From an uncultured Treponema sp. (lineage in GTDB: Bacteria; Spirochaetota; Spirochaetia; Treponematales; Treponemataceae), in NCBI GenBank assembly GCA_937901865.1, contig CALDID010000180.1, positions 1 through 21,258 of the forward strand: a stretch of 21,258 bases of DNA. The letters are read 5' to 3'. Shown piece by piece: positions 6,636 through 13,685 of this stretch; within the stretch, counting starts at the first letter, position 1, and the number at the start of each line of letters is the position of its first letter. The notes beneath the pieces were generated by a model. The model searched no databases. It saw only the letters and a list, made by a program, of their open reading frames with translations, and had not been told where the DNA came from. The position numbers and the translations under genes are program-made.

Positions 6636-6911
6636 TTAGCCTTCGATTACCGCGATGATGTCGCTGTTCTTGAGAATAAGATAGTCCTCGCCGTCAATCT
6701 TGACTGAAGTGCCTGCGTACTTGTCGTACATAACTCTTTCGCCCACCTTGACGGTAATCTTTTCTTTTTCTGTTCCCGGTCCAACTTCGCACACAGTAGC
6801 AGTCTGTGTCTTTTCCTGTGCTGTTTCTGGAATGATGATTCCGCTTGCTGTCTTTGATTCGCTCTTCTCTGTCTTTACGAGAACACGGTCTGCTAATGGC
6901 TTCACTTTCAT
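6636..6911 (-). CDS. groES: Co-chaperonin GroES (Hsp10)
   Basis: GroES forms the heptameric lid of the GroEL chaperonin. The 91-residue product starts MKVKPLADRVLVK, carries the mobile-loop region ESKTASGIIIPETAQEK (18-34), and ends YLILKNSDIIAVIEG, all typical. The start is placed at 6911 rather than the in-frame ATG at 7019: TGGAGGAA lies 7 bases before this ATG and the upstream residues do not belong to the family. groEL is not adjacent; the gene ends in its own terminator. As far as I recall, groES and groEL are also apart in Treponema pallidum. No CIRCE operator (TTAGCACTC-N9-GAGTGCTAA) is present. Control probably lies in the unusual leader at 6936-7009. Confidence 0.95.
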   Translation of the reverse strand: MKVKPLADRVLVKTEKSESKTASGIIIPETAQEKTQTATVCEVGPGTEKEKITVKVGERVMYDKYAGTSVKIDGEDYLILKNSDIIAVIEG

Positions 6912-6935
6912 ATTCGTTTTCCTCCAAAGTGAAAT

Positions 6936-6978
6936 TCTGAATACATTTGTAGCCCTTATTGTGCCATAAGTATTCAGA
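6936..6978. promoter_or_regulatory. Inverted repeat in the groES leader
   Basis: TCTGAATAC (6936-6944) and GTATTCAGA (6970-6978) form a perfect 9-bp inverted repeat with a 25-base spacer. Relative to the sigma-70 promoter the distal arm lies at the predicted transcription start and the other about 30 bases downstream, just before the ribosome binding site. It could be a repressor operator or an RNA hairpin in the 5' UTR. It takes the place where a CIRCE element would be expected. Confidence 0.6.
6952..6966 (-). promoter_or_regulatory. Sigma-54-like element before groES
   Basis: The minus strand reads TGGCAC-AATAA-GGGCT. The -24 element TGGCAC is perfect, and GC of the -12 element is correctly spaced (10 bases between GG and GC), but the usual TT before GC is GG. 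It lies inside the spacer of the inverted repeat. Predicted start is near 6940, upstream of the groES ribosome binding site. Confidence 0.35.
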
Positions 6979-6980
6979 TT

Positions 6981-7009
6981 ATGATATTGTAAAATGTAAA
7001 CTGGGTCAA
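6981..7009 (-). promoter_or_regulatory. Sigma-70 promoter for groES
   Basis: Minus strand TTGACC (7004-7009), exactly 17 bases, TATCAT (6981-6986): 5/6 and 5/6 matches. The leader would be about 60 bases and would contain the inverted repeat at 6936-6978. Confidence 0.7.
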
Positions 7010-7024
7010 AATGATACACTCAAT

Positions 7025-7037
7025 AGAGAACATCTCT
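7025..7037. promoter_or_regulatory. Possible activator-binding palindrome
   Basis: AGAGA-ACA-TCTCT is a perfect 5-bp inverted repeat about 155-168 bases upstream of the predicted sigma-54 start for the sigma-factor gene, the kind of place where NtrC-type activators bind. Only one copy is seen. The rest of 7038-7160 is T-rich with no gene. Confidence 0.25.
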
Positions 7038-7166
7038 TTTGCTGTATCAATTTTTTTTCTTTACCCTATACTTCTAAGATACTAATTCTTTTTCCAAACG
7101 TCAAATTTTTTTGCAAACAAAGTACATTTTCTCTTTTTTCCTATTTTTTTTGCAGATTGCATTTAT

Positions 7167-7183
7167 TGGCACGAGAATTGCTT
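7167..7183 (+). promoter_or_regulatory. Sigma-54 (-24/-12) promoter for sigma-factor gene
   Basis: TGGCACGAGAATTGCTT matches the RpoN consensus TGGCACG-N4-TTGCW at every defined position, with GG (7168-7169) and GC (7180-7181) separated by exactly 10 bases. The predicted start is near 7193, about 70 bases before the ATG at 7263. The leader between is T-rich. No good sigma-70 promoter was seen for this gene, so its expression may depend on RpoN and an enhancer-binding activator. Confidence 0.85.
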
Positions 7184-7262
7184 ATAGATAAGCGAAAGGT
7201 TAAAAGACTTTTTTATATCTTTTATCTTTATTTTCTTTATTCTTTATTTAGAGGGGCACAAG

Positions 7263-8087
7263 ATGAAAAGCGATGATTCAGCATTGACAACGTATCTAAA
7301 GGAAATCAACAAAATTCCGCTTCTTTCTCAAGAAGAAGAATCAAAGTTAACTCTTTTGTCCGCTAAAGGCAATAAAGAAGCAAAAGATGCTCTGGTAAAA
7401 GCAAACTTGCGCTTTGTGGTGAAAATAGCAAAAAAATATCGCTATACAGGCGTTGACCTTTTGGACTTAATCAGCGAAGGAAATATAGGTCTTATGACCG
7501 CCGCTGACCGATACGACGCTTCAAAGGGCGTAAAGTTCATTTCGTATGCGGTGTGGTGGATTAGACAGTCTATCACAAAATACATCAGCGACAAGGGACG
7601 CACAGTGCATTTACCTGCAAACCGCGTCATTGATTTGTCAAGGATTAGAGAAGCCTCTGCGTATTATTCAGATTTGCCAGAAAACGAAAAAATCATAAAC
7701 ATCGCCTCTTCACTCTCTCTTGAAAAGGATTATGTGAAAGAGTTGTTGCAGATAGGCGAAGATGTCTGTTCGTTAGACGCACCAGTTACCGAGTCTAGCG
7801 CATTGGGCGAAACAATAGAAGAGAATCGCTACACTGCTCCAGAAGATTCAGCTTTGACCGAATGCCTTAAAACAGACATTGACACAACGCTTTCTACATT
7901 GAAACGCCGTGAATCAGGAGTCCTCAAGCTCCGCTATGGACTCGACAACAAAAAAGCGATGTCTTTGGAAGAGGTGGGAAAGCTATACAACTTGTCTAAA
8001 GAAAGAGTGAGACAAATCGAGCACTATGCGATTAAAAAGATGCAGATGCCGCATCGTTCATCTCGCCTTGTTGCATACGTTGCCTAA
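7263..8087 (+). CDS. Sigma-70 family RNA polymerase sigma factor (group 2, RpoD/RpoS-type)
   Basis: The 274-residue protein directs RNA polymerase to a set of promoters. It has region 1.2 (DSALTTYLKEINKIPLLS, 5-22), region 2.2 (DLLDLISEGNIGLMTA, 65-80), regions 2.3-2.4 (FISYAVWWIRQSI, 92-104), region 3.0 (VHLPANRV, 115-122) and region 4.2 (MSLEEVGKLYNLSKERVRQIE, 233-253). It lacks the long N-terminal 1.1 and non-conserved regions of the housekeeping RpoD, so it is an alternative factor. GAGGGG lies 6 bases before the ATG. It is divergent from groES and has a near-perfect sigma-54 promoter, so it may sit below RpoN as RpoS does in Borrelia burgdorferi (inference). As I recall, T. pallidum has a similar sigma gene labelled rpoS next to groES. 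Its 3' end overlaps recG by 56 bases. Confidence 0.92.
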   Translation: MKSDDSALTTYLKEINKIPLLSQEEESKLTLLSAKGNKEAKDALVKANLRFVVKIAKKYRYTGVDLLDLISEGNIGLMTAADRYDASKGVKFISYAVWWIRQSITKYISDKGRTVHLPANRVIDLSRIREASAYYSDLPENEKIINIASSLSLEKDYVKELLQIGEDVCSLDAPVTESSALGETIEENRYTAPEDSALTECLKTDIDTTLSTLKRRESGVLKLRYGLDNKKAMSLEEVGKLYNLSKERVRQIEHYAIKKMQMPHRSSRLVAYVA

Positions 8088-10275
8088 GTTCATCGAATGC
8101 GTCTGCGCGGGCTTCTAAGAGGAGCTGTTTATCACGGTTTATATCGGCAAGTGCAAAAGTTAAATAACCTGATTGCGCCGTGCCAGTAAACTCTCCAGGT
8201 CCTCTCAATCGCAAATCTTCTTCTGCAATGTGAAAGCCGTCGGTGCTTTGTCTGAGTACTTTCATTCGTTGCACACCGATTTGTGTGATGTTTTGGCTAT
8301 AGATAAGAAAACAATACGACTGCAATTCGCTTCGTCCAACTCTTCCGCGAAGTTGGTGCAATGCGGCAAGTCCAAAGCGGTCTGCATGCTCAATCACCAT
8401 ACAAGTTGCATTAGGCACATCAACACCGACTTCTACAACAGTTGTCGCAATAAGTATGTGTATTTTGCCGTCTTTGAAATCTTTTAAGATACGGCTTTGC
8501 TCTTCTTCATCAACATTGCTGTGAACAAGTGCGCATTTGTATTGCGGATATATCTGTTCTGATAAGACTTTATACATATCTTCTGCAGATTTTAAGGTTT
8601 GCCGAGTGTCTTCTAACGAGTTTCTTTCAGTCTCTTCCTTGCCCTCGATGAGCGGATAGACAAAATAGGCTTGATGACCTGCGTCTAATTCTTTTTTAAC
8701 AGCGTTATACACATTCATTTCGTTGCCCATTTTGGTCAGATACGTTTGTATCGGCTTTCTGCCGTTGGGCATTGTGCGAATAGTAGAAATATCAAGGTCG
8801 CCAAATGTCGTGAGTGCTAAAGATTGAGGAATAGGAGTTGCGCTCATCATCAATAAATGGGGAGTAAAAAGGTTTTGCCTGCCGTCTTTTTTCGCAGCGA
8901 CACTTTGCCTGCCTTTGTCTAAAATGCTGTTTCGCTGTGCAACGCCGAATTTATGCTGTTCATCGATTATCGCCAGCTGTAAATCCTTATACTGCACCGC
9001 CTTTGAAAAAAGCGCATGAGTGCCGACAACAAGCATAACATCGCCTTTTTCGATAGCTTTTACCAGATTGCCTCTTTCTTTGGCTTTTATGTTTCCCGTC
9101 AAAAATGCGACGTTCACTCCTATATCTTCAAGCAGCTGAGCGGCGTTTTCTGCGTGCTGTTTTGCAAGCAATTCTGTCGGAGCCATAAGCACGCTCTGCC
9201 CTCCCCAATCAGCAACGCGAAGGCAAGCAAAGAACGCAACCAATGTTTTTCCGCTACCTACATCGCCCTGCAAAAGCCGCTGCATTGTAGTAATTCTGCT
9301 CTTTGTTTCATCGCTGTCGCTTTTCTGCTTTAACAATTCACTGTTTCTCGACTGATAGCCAGAATCGATGTCTTTATTCATATCGAAAATAACACGCATT
9401 TGGTCTTTTGTGAGCTTAAAGGGGAGTTTTTCGCACAATTTTAGCTGCATAGGAGAAAGAGAGAGCTTGAACGTATCTTCATCGATTTCAGAAGTATCTT
9501 CGATTACCCTGTTTTCTATGCTCTCTTCTGGCAGCGTCCCCCAATGCTCATACGCCCGCTTTACCATAGCTTTTTGGAAATTGAAAAGCTCTTCATACAC
9601 AAGCGTTTTTCGTGCAAGATAGGTATCGTCAAGACGAGAAGGCAAATGGATTTTTTGCAATGCGTCTTTTTTGTGAAGCAGTCCTCGCTTTACCCTGTAT
9701 TTTTCGCTTATTTCGTCATCAATACCGATAGAATACTGCGTTAAGGCTTGCTTTATCACTTTGCGAAACATCTTTTGCGACAAGCCCTCTGTAAGCGGAT
9801 AGACGCTAAATACTGCGCTATGGGGGATACTTTTTTTCAAAGCCTCTTCAAATGGTATTTCATTTGGCAAATACAATCGTTCTGTTTCAAAAGCAGTAGA
9901 CTGCAATTTATTGTACTTTATTTCAAACTTGCCCGTAACCGCGATGATAGAACCCACAGGTAAGCTCTTTTCCAAAAAGCCTCGATTAAAAGCGACAAGC
10001 TCCGCAACCGCCGTGCCGTCAGTGATGAGCAGTTTTAGCGTTTTCATCTTTCCGTAGCCGAACCATTCGTGTGCGCTCACTTGGGCTATCGTATGCACTT
10101 TGTCGCTTTGAAAATCTTTTAAGTAAACCCGTTTTGTTCTGTCGTCGTATTCTCGCGGATATGTGGTCAACAGGTCTGAAACAGTAAAGATATTTAATCG
10201 AGCAAATTGAGCTTGCGTGCTCTCTCCCACTCCGCTCAATGTTGATACAGGAAATTGTATTTCTGATAATTTCAT
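8032..10275 (-). CDS. recG: ATP-dependent DNA helicase RecG
   Basis: RecG remodels stalled replication forks and Holliday junctions. The 747-residue protein has an N-terminal helical and OB-fold wedge region (about 1-135; LSGVGESTQAQF, TDGTAVAELVAFN), and a superfamily-2 helicase core with Walker A GDVGSGKT (337-344), DEQH (438-441), SATPIPQSL (478-486) and the late motif QLRGRVGRSE. It is longer than the E. coli protein (693), with polar insertions at about 302-328 and 454-470. The start is placed at 10275 because AGGGGG lies 7 bases before this ATG; the in-frame ATG at 10293 has none. A perfect TATAAT lies upstream. The 3' end runs 56 bases into the convergent sigma-factor gene. Confidence 0.95.
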   Translation of the reverse strand: MKLSEIQFPVSTLSGVGESTQAQFARLNIFTVSDLLTTYPREYDDRTKRVYLKDFQSDKVHTIAQVSAHEWFGYGKMKTLKLLITDGTAVAELVAFNRGFLEKSLPVGSIIAVTGKFEIKYNKLQSTAFETERLYLPNEIPFEEALKKSIPHSAVFSVYPLTEGLSQKMFRKVIKQALTQYSIGIDDEISEKYRVKRGLLHKKDALQKIHLPSRLDDTYLARKTLVYEELFNFQKAMVKRAYEHWGTLPEESIENRVIEDTSEIDEDTFKLSLSPMQLKLCEKLPFKLTKDQMRVIFDMNKDIDSGYQSRNSELLKQKSDSDETKSRITTMQRLLQGDVGSGKTLVAFFACLRVADWGGQSVLMAPTELLAKQHAENAAQLLEDIGVNVAFLTGNIKAKERGNLVKAIEKGDVMLVVGTHALFSKAVQYKDLQLAIIDEQHKFGVAQRNSILDKGRQSVAAKKDGRQNLFTPHLLMMSATPIPQSLALTTFGDLDISTIRTMPNGRKPIQTYLTKMGNEMNVYNAVKKELDAGHQAYFVYPLIEGKEETERNSLEDTRQTLKSAEDMYKVLSEQIYPQYKCALVHSNVDEEEQSRILKDFKDGKIHILIATTVVEVGVDVPNATCMVIEHADRFGLAALHQLRGRVGRSELQSYCFLIYSQNITQIGVQRMKVLRQSTDGFHIAEEDLRLRGPGEFTGTAQSGYLTFALADINRDKQLLLEARADAFDELRQRMQQGEMNDAASASF

Positions 10276-10307
10276 ATTCTCGCCCCCTTTCATTCTTTTT
10301 TCATTTT

Positions 10308-10313
10308 ATTATA
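10308..10313 (-). promoter_or_regulatory. -10 box for recG
   Basis: Perfect TATAAT on the minus strand, 32 bases before the recG ATG. The sequence at -35 spacing (TAGCGC) is poor, so only the -10 box is supported. Confidence 0.45.
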
Positions 10314-10336
10314 GAACAAACGGAGGAAATGCGCTA

Positions 10337-10374
10337 TTGCGTAGCGTAAGATTTTTACTTCTTAAACTACGCAA
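10337..10374 (-). repeat. Hairpin downstream of the PntC-aminotransferase gene
   Basis: TTGCGTAG (10337-10344) pairs with CTACGCAA (10367-10374), and inside it TAAGA (10347-10351) pairs with TCTTA (10360-10364). It lies 13 bases past the stop codon of the fusion gene but is not followed by a T tract on that strand, so it is a 3'-end structure rather than a clear intrinsic terminator. Confidence 0.6.
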
Positions 10375-10387
10375 GGAACAAAAAACG

Positions 10388-12217
10388 CTAGTGCAAAATA
10401 TCTTTCAGTGCTGTTATCAAAGAAACATTATCTTCGCGGTTTCTCACAGCAAGGCGGATAAAATGCGGCTGCTCAAAACACTTTTTCCCAGTCAAATCTT
10501 TGATATAGATTCCCCACTTCTCGATAAGCTCAATCGCAACTTCTGCCGCCGTTTTTGCACACTCAAGATGGCACAGCACAAAATTCGCCTGACTTTCATA
10601 GACAAAAATACCGAGTATCGCCCGCAATTGTGCAATAAATCTTTGCCGCTCGTCCGCGATTTTGTCGCACGCGCTTTCATACGAGCCTTTGTATTTCTCA
10701 TAAATTTGCAGATAATATTCCGCAAACGAATTGATATTCCAAATCGCATTCGCTTTCTTTATCTCTTTGATATACGCCACATTCGCACTCGCAAGCACGC
10801 CTAAGCGCAGTCCTGGCACGCCGTAACTTTTGCTGATTGATTTCACGACAACAAGATTCTCGAATTGCTCCAAAATCTCTTGACGCAACAGCGAATATCG
10901 TACGCCTTTTTCTGCAAAATCTATAAACGATTCGTCAAACACAAGCTGAACACCCAGCGTCTTTAATTCTCCAAGAAGAAAGAGCATTGCCTCTTTGCCG
11001 ATAAAATTGCCAGACGGATTGTCGGGATTTATCAGCAACACAGTTTTCGCCCCCGATGATTTCACCACCGAAAGAATATCGTCCGCCGTGTACGAAAAAT
11101 CGCTTTTGTCGCTCATCAGCGGCACAATTTCAGCATGAGAAAAGCGCGCAGGATATTCGTTGAACGTTGGATACGGCACAACAATCTTGCCCTCTATTTT
11201 TTCGCCTAAAGACGCAATCAACTCCGCCGCGCCGTTTCCAACAACGATATTTTCACTCAGTACGCCAAAAATTTTTCCTGCAAGAATACTCTGCTGTTCC
11301 GCGCCCGACGGATATTGCGTAAGAAGCGTCTTGAGCGAAGCTGAAAGCTCGTCCACCATTTTCTGCGGCGGAAAATACGGATTGACCAAATAGCAAAAAT
11401 CTTTGAGCTGGGGAAATCTCCAGTAACCGCCGTATCGGTGCTGCAATTTTTCAAGTTTATCTTTGCCGCTCGCAAATCTGTTTTCGGCAATGTGCAAATC
11501 GCTCGCATCATCAATCTCGTACCAATCATCGCCTGCAACCTGCAACGCTTTGAGCGACTTCGACGACAAAAACGACAGCACTTTCAAGACCTGCTCATAA
11601 TATTCATTTTTACCGAACGCCTTTTGATACGCTTCAAGAAACGGAATGTAATACTGCGTCGAAAATGAACGAGAAAACTTGTAAATGTTCACGGTTTTAT
11701 AATAGTTCTCCGTGTTCTTCCAATCAAAATGCGCCTTATCCAATAACGCCGTAATACAGCCGTTCTCGTCGAGCAGCGTACACGTTCCGTCCATCCACGG
11801 CTCAAAATGCGACACAACAGCAAGATTCGGCTCCCCATTTTCCAAAAGCCGCGCGATAATATCGCTCTTGTAAATCAAATCGCTCTCAAGCAAAATCGTG
11901 TCGTCTTCTGCGAGTTTTTCACGCGCAAGATAGAGCGAATAAATATTGTTCGTCGTGTCAAAAACGGGATTTTCGATATATTCAATATCCATTCCAACCT
12001 TTTTTCCGCCGTCGAATTTTTCGCTCAAAAAATCGCGCAGCACATCGCCCTTATAGCCGATAACAATAACGAGTTTTTTGATATTCGCCGCCGAAAGAGC
12101 CTCTATCGCGCGTTCAATGAGCGTTTTTCCGTTTACGCTGACCATACACTTTGTTGCGTTTCTTGTGTACCGCCCCAGCCTTTTTCCCATACCTGCCGCT
12201 AAAATCAATGCTTGCAT
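10388..12217 (-). CDS. pntC: Bifunctional LicC/PntC-type cytidylyltransferase - class I aminotransferase
   Basis: Two enzymes are fused in 609 residues. The N-terminal part (1-250) is a LicC-like nucleotidyltransferase: LILAAGMGKRLG (4-15), Lys23 region, LLESDLI (109-115) with metal-binding Asp113, and YEIDDASD (233-240). The C-terminal part (about 260-609) is a fold-type-I PLP aminotransferase like histidinol-phosphate aminotransferase: LINPDNPSGN (395-404), Asp428 (VFDES) and PLP lysine Lys463 (KSISKSYG). The same fusion is known from Treponema denticola PntC, where the transferase makes CMP-2-aminoethylphosphonate and the aminotransferase makes 2-aminoethylphosphonate from phosphonoacetaldehyde; function here is by that analogy. 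AAGGAGG lies 7 bases before the ATG, and the start overlaps the preceding gene by 13 bases, so translation is coupled. Phosphocholine or another head group is the main alternative substrate. No PEP mutase or phosphonopyruvate decarboxylase is in the window. Confidence 0.78.
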   Translation of the reverse strand: MQALILAAGMGKRLGRYTRNATKCMVSVNGKTLIERAIEALSAANIKKLVIVIGYKGDVLRDFLSEKFDGGKKVGMDIEYIENPVFDTTNNIYSLYLAREKLAEDDTILLESDLIYKSDIIARLLENGEPNLAVVSHFEPWMDGTCTLLDENGCITALLDKAHFDWKNTENYYKTVNIYKFSRSFSTQYYIPFLEAYQKAFGKNEYYEQVLKVLSFLSSKSLKALQVAGDDWYEIDDASDLHIAENRFASGKDKLEKLQHRYGGYWRFPQLKDFCYLVNPYFPPQKMVDELSASLKTLLTQYPSGAEQQSILAGKIFGVLSENIVVGNGAAELIASLGEKIEGKIVVPYPTFNEYPARFSHAEIVPLMSDKSDFSYTADDILSVVKSSGAKTVLLINPDNPSGNFIGKEAMLFLLGELKTLGVQLVFDESFIDFAEKGVRYSLLRQEILEQFENLVVVKSISKSYGVPGLRLGVLASANVAYIKEIKKANAIWNINSFAEYYLQIYEKYKGSYESACDKIADERQRFIAQLRAILGIFVYESQANFVLCHLECAKTAAEVAIELIEKWGIYIKDLTGKKCFEQPHFIRLAVRNREDNVSLITALKDILH

Positions 12218-13443
12218 TCCAATTCCTCCTTCTTATTTTCTATGTAATCCACAATCCGAGCCGCCGCTTCTCCCTGATGCTCCCAACATTCCGCTCTCAC
12301 CTCATCTCGCCCCGCTTTCAAATCCGTGCTTGCCATCGCGCGATAAATCACCGAGCCGATGTTTTCAAAATCCGACTCTTTTAGCTCCACGCCCAGTTTT
12401 GGCAAAACGCGAAGACTCCACATCGGCTCTGAAAGCCAATCCGCATCATACGGAAGAGTGTCAAAAGATGTGTCTGCATAAATCAGAGGCTTATCGAAAA
12501 CAAGCGAATAATCAAAGATGATTCCCGAAAAATCAGTGATGAGAATGTCAGAACGAGAAAGCACATCGAAATTGTCGTTGTCGTAATTCCATTCAATCGA
12601 CGTAAATTTCTGTGTCAGCGGCTTCAAAATATCCTGTTCGCTCACAATCGTTTGCGGGTGCGGACGAACGATGATTTTATACGGCGTTTTTTCGAGCGCA
12701 CAAAGCAATTTTTCTCCGTATCGGCTCAAAATCCCGCTTTTTCCCCAGCTTGGCGCAACAAGAACGATTTTCTTTTCATTTTCGCGCGCTATGCTCTCTG
12801 TCGCCGCCTTTCGCTTTGCAATCATCGTATCCAACTGCGGAGAGCCGACCGTAACGAGCTCTTTTTTCGCAATCGACGGGCGCAGGCTTTCTATCGTGCG
12901 AATCAAGTCAACTTGATTTTTCCCCGATGTCAAAACCGCGTCATAATAATCCAAGCCGAACATTCGGTAGCCCGACAAATCATCAACCGTGTGCGGCACA
13001 TGAACATACCATTTCACGCCCTTGCTCCGCTTCCATTGCAGCACGTCCAGCCCCGGCGTTGTAGAAAGCAAAATATCCGCGCTCAACAGGTTCAATCTGG
13101 CATACGGCTTATTCTTTTCGCCCAAATACTCCGCCGTTACGTTTTTATAATCCGCCGTCAGAGCGGGGTCATCGGGGCTTGCAGTGAAATACACGGTTTT
13201 TAATCCGCGCTTTTCCGCTTCGTCTGCAATCGGCTTAAAAACGTTCCAATAGCGTTTGTGGTCAGAAAAAATCACGAACGGAAGACGCTTTTCGTCCGTT
13301 TTCGCCTTGCCGCCTGTGAACAAAAATTTGCACTTGAGAAACACTGCGCGCAGTCCAAACGAAGCCGCCGCCGCAATTCCGATAAAGACAGAAAAAAGCA
13401 TAGACCCAGTGCCAGGGTCTATATAGAGAAGAGGAAATCTCAT
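12205..13443 (-). CDS. CDP-glycerol glycerophosphotransferase-family protein (TagB/TagF-like)
   Basis: Enzymes of this family move a phospho-alcohol from a CDP- or CMP-linked donor to a lipid or glycan acceptor at the inner face of the membrane. The 412-residue protein starts with LLYIDPGTGSMLF and a hydrophobic segment (about 12-40), then a GT-B-like domain with HVPHTVDDLSGY (148-159), RPHP (260-263) and DILITDFSGIIFDY (299-312), the last two matching the catalytic and nucleotide-binding signatures of the family. AAGGAG sits 7 bases before the ATG at 13443. It overlaps the PntC fusion gene by 13 bases; together they suggest that the activated phosphonate is the donor (inference). Upstream lies a 206-bp gap with palindromes and a microsatellite. 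It could use CDP-glycerol made elsewhere instead. Confidence 0.82.
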   Translation of the reverse strand: MRFPLLYIDPGTGSMLFSVFIGIAAAASFGLRAVFLKCKFLFTGGKAKTDEKRLPFVIFSDHKRYWNVFKPIADEAEKRGLKTVYFTASPDDPALTADYKNVTAEYLGEKNKPYARLNLLSADILLSTTPGLDVLQWKRSKGVKWYVHVPHTVDDLSGYRMFGLDYYDAVLTSGKNQVDLIRTIESLRPSIAKKELVTVGSPQLDTMIAKRKAATESIARENEKKIVLVAPSWGKSGILSRYGEKLLCALEKTPYKIIVRPHPQTIVSEQDILKPLTQKFTSIEWNYDNDNFDVLSRSDILITDFSGIIFDYSLVFDKPLIYADTSFDTLPYDADWLSEPMWSLRVLPKLGVELKESDFENIGSVIYRAMASTDLKAGRDEVRAECWEHQGEAAARIVDYIENKKEELECKH

Positions 13444-13527
13444 CTTTGCACTCCTTGCAGATAAAACCGCTCTCGCTTGTTACAAGGAAGCAAATGATTT
13501 TTAAAAATTAGCTTGCGGCTCTTACAA

Positions 13528-13685
13528 AACACCCCGCGGGTGTTGAGAAACAGCCCTAGGCTATAGATAGATAGATAGATAGATAGATAGACGTTACCAT
13601 TGAATTAACCTTTAACTCCTGTTCTTTTTCACAAAACACCCCGTGGGTGTTACAAAACAGCCTGTGGCTGAACAGCCTGAGGCTG
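13528..13685. repeat. Cluster of short palindromes (CACCC/GGGTG and AGCC/GGCT types)
   Basis: At least five interrupted palindromes lie here: AACACCC-CGC-GGGTGTT (13528-13544), AGCC-CTA-GGCT (13552-13562), AACACCC-CGT-GGGTGTT (13635-13651), CAGCC-TGT-GGCTG (13658-13670) and CAGCC-TGA-GGCTG (13673-13685). A weaker one is at 13510-13520. Units are joined by AAAACA-type linkers. All have a 3-base loop, as in small interspersed REP-like elements. The last two lie inside the 3' end of the DUF6261-like gene and encode its terminal QPQAV repeat. Confidence 0.75.
13563..13591. repeat. Tetranucleotide microsatellite (ATAG)7
   Basis: Seven perfect ATAG units (13563-13590) plus one base. It lies between the DUF6261-like gene and the TagF-like gene, about 120 bases before the latter's ATG, outside either coding region. 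Tetranucleotide tracts of this kind change length by slipped-strand pairing and act as on/off switches in surface-structure genes such as Haemophilus lic genes. Confidence 0.9.

Noticed and set aside
6912..7020. CIRCE/HrcA operator expected before groES
   Set aside because: No TTAGCACTC-N9-GAGTGCTAA-like sequence is present on either strand; the inverted repeat there has a different sequence and a 25-base spacer.
6959..7276. 105-codon plus-strand frame over the groES/sigma promoter region
   Set aside because: It covers T-rich promoter DNA (Phe/Leu-rich product) and the sigma-54 promoter, and has no ribosome binding site.
10217..10804. 195-codon plus-strand frame opposite recG and the PntC fusion gene
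   Set aside because: Antisense shadow crossing a gene boundary and the downstream hairpin, with no recognisable motif.
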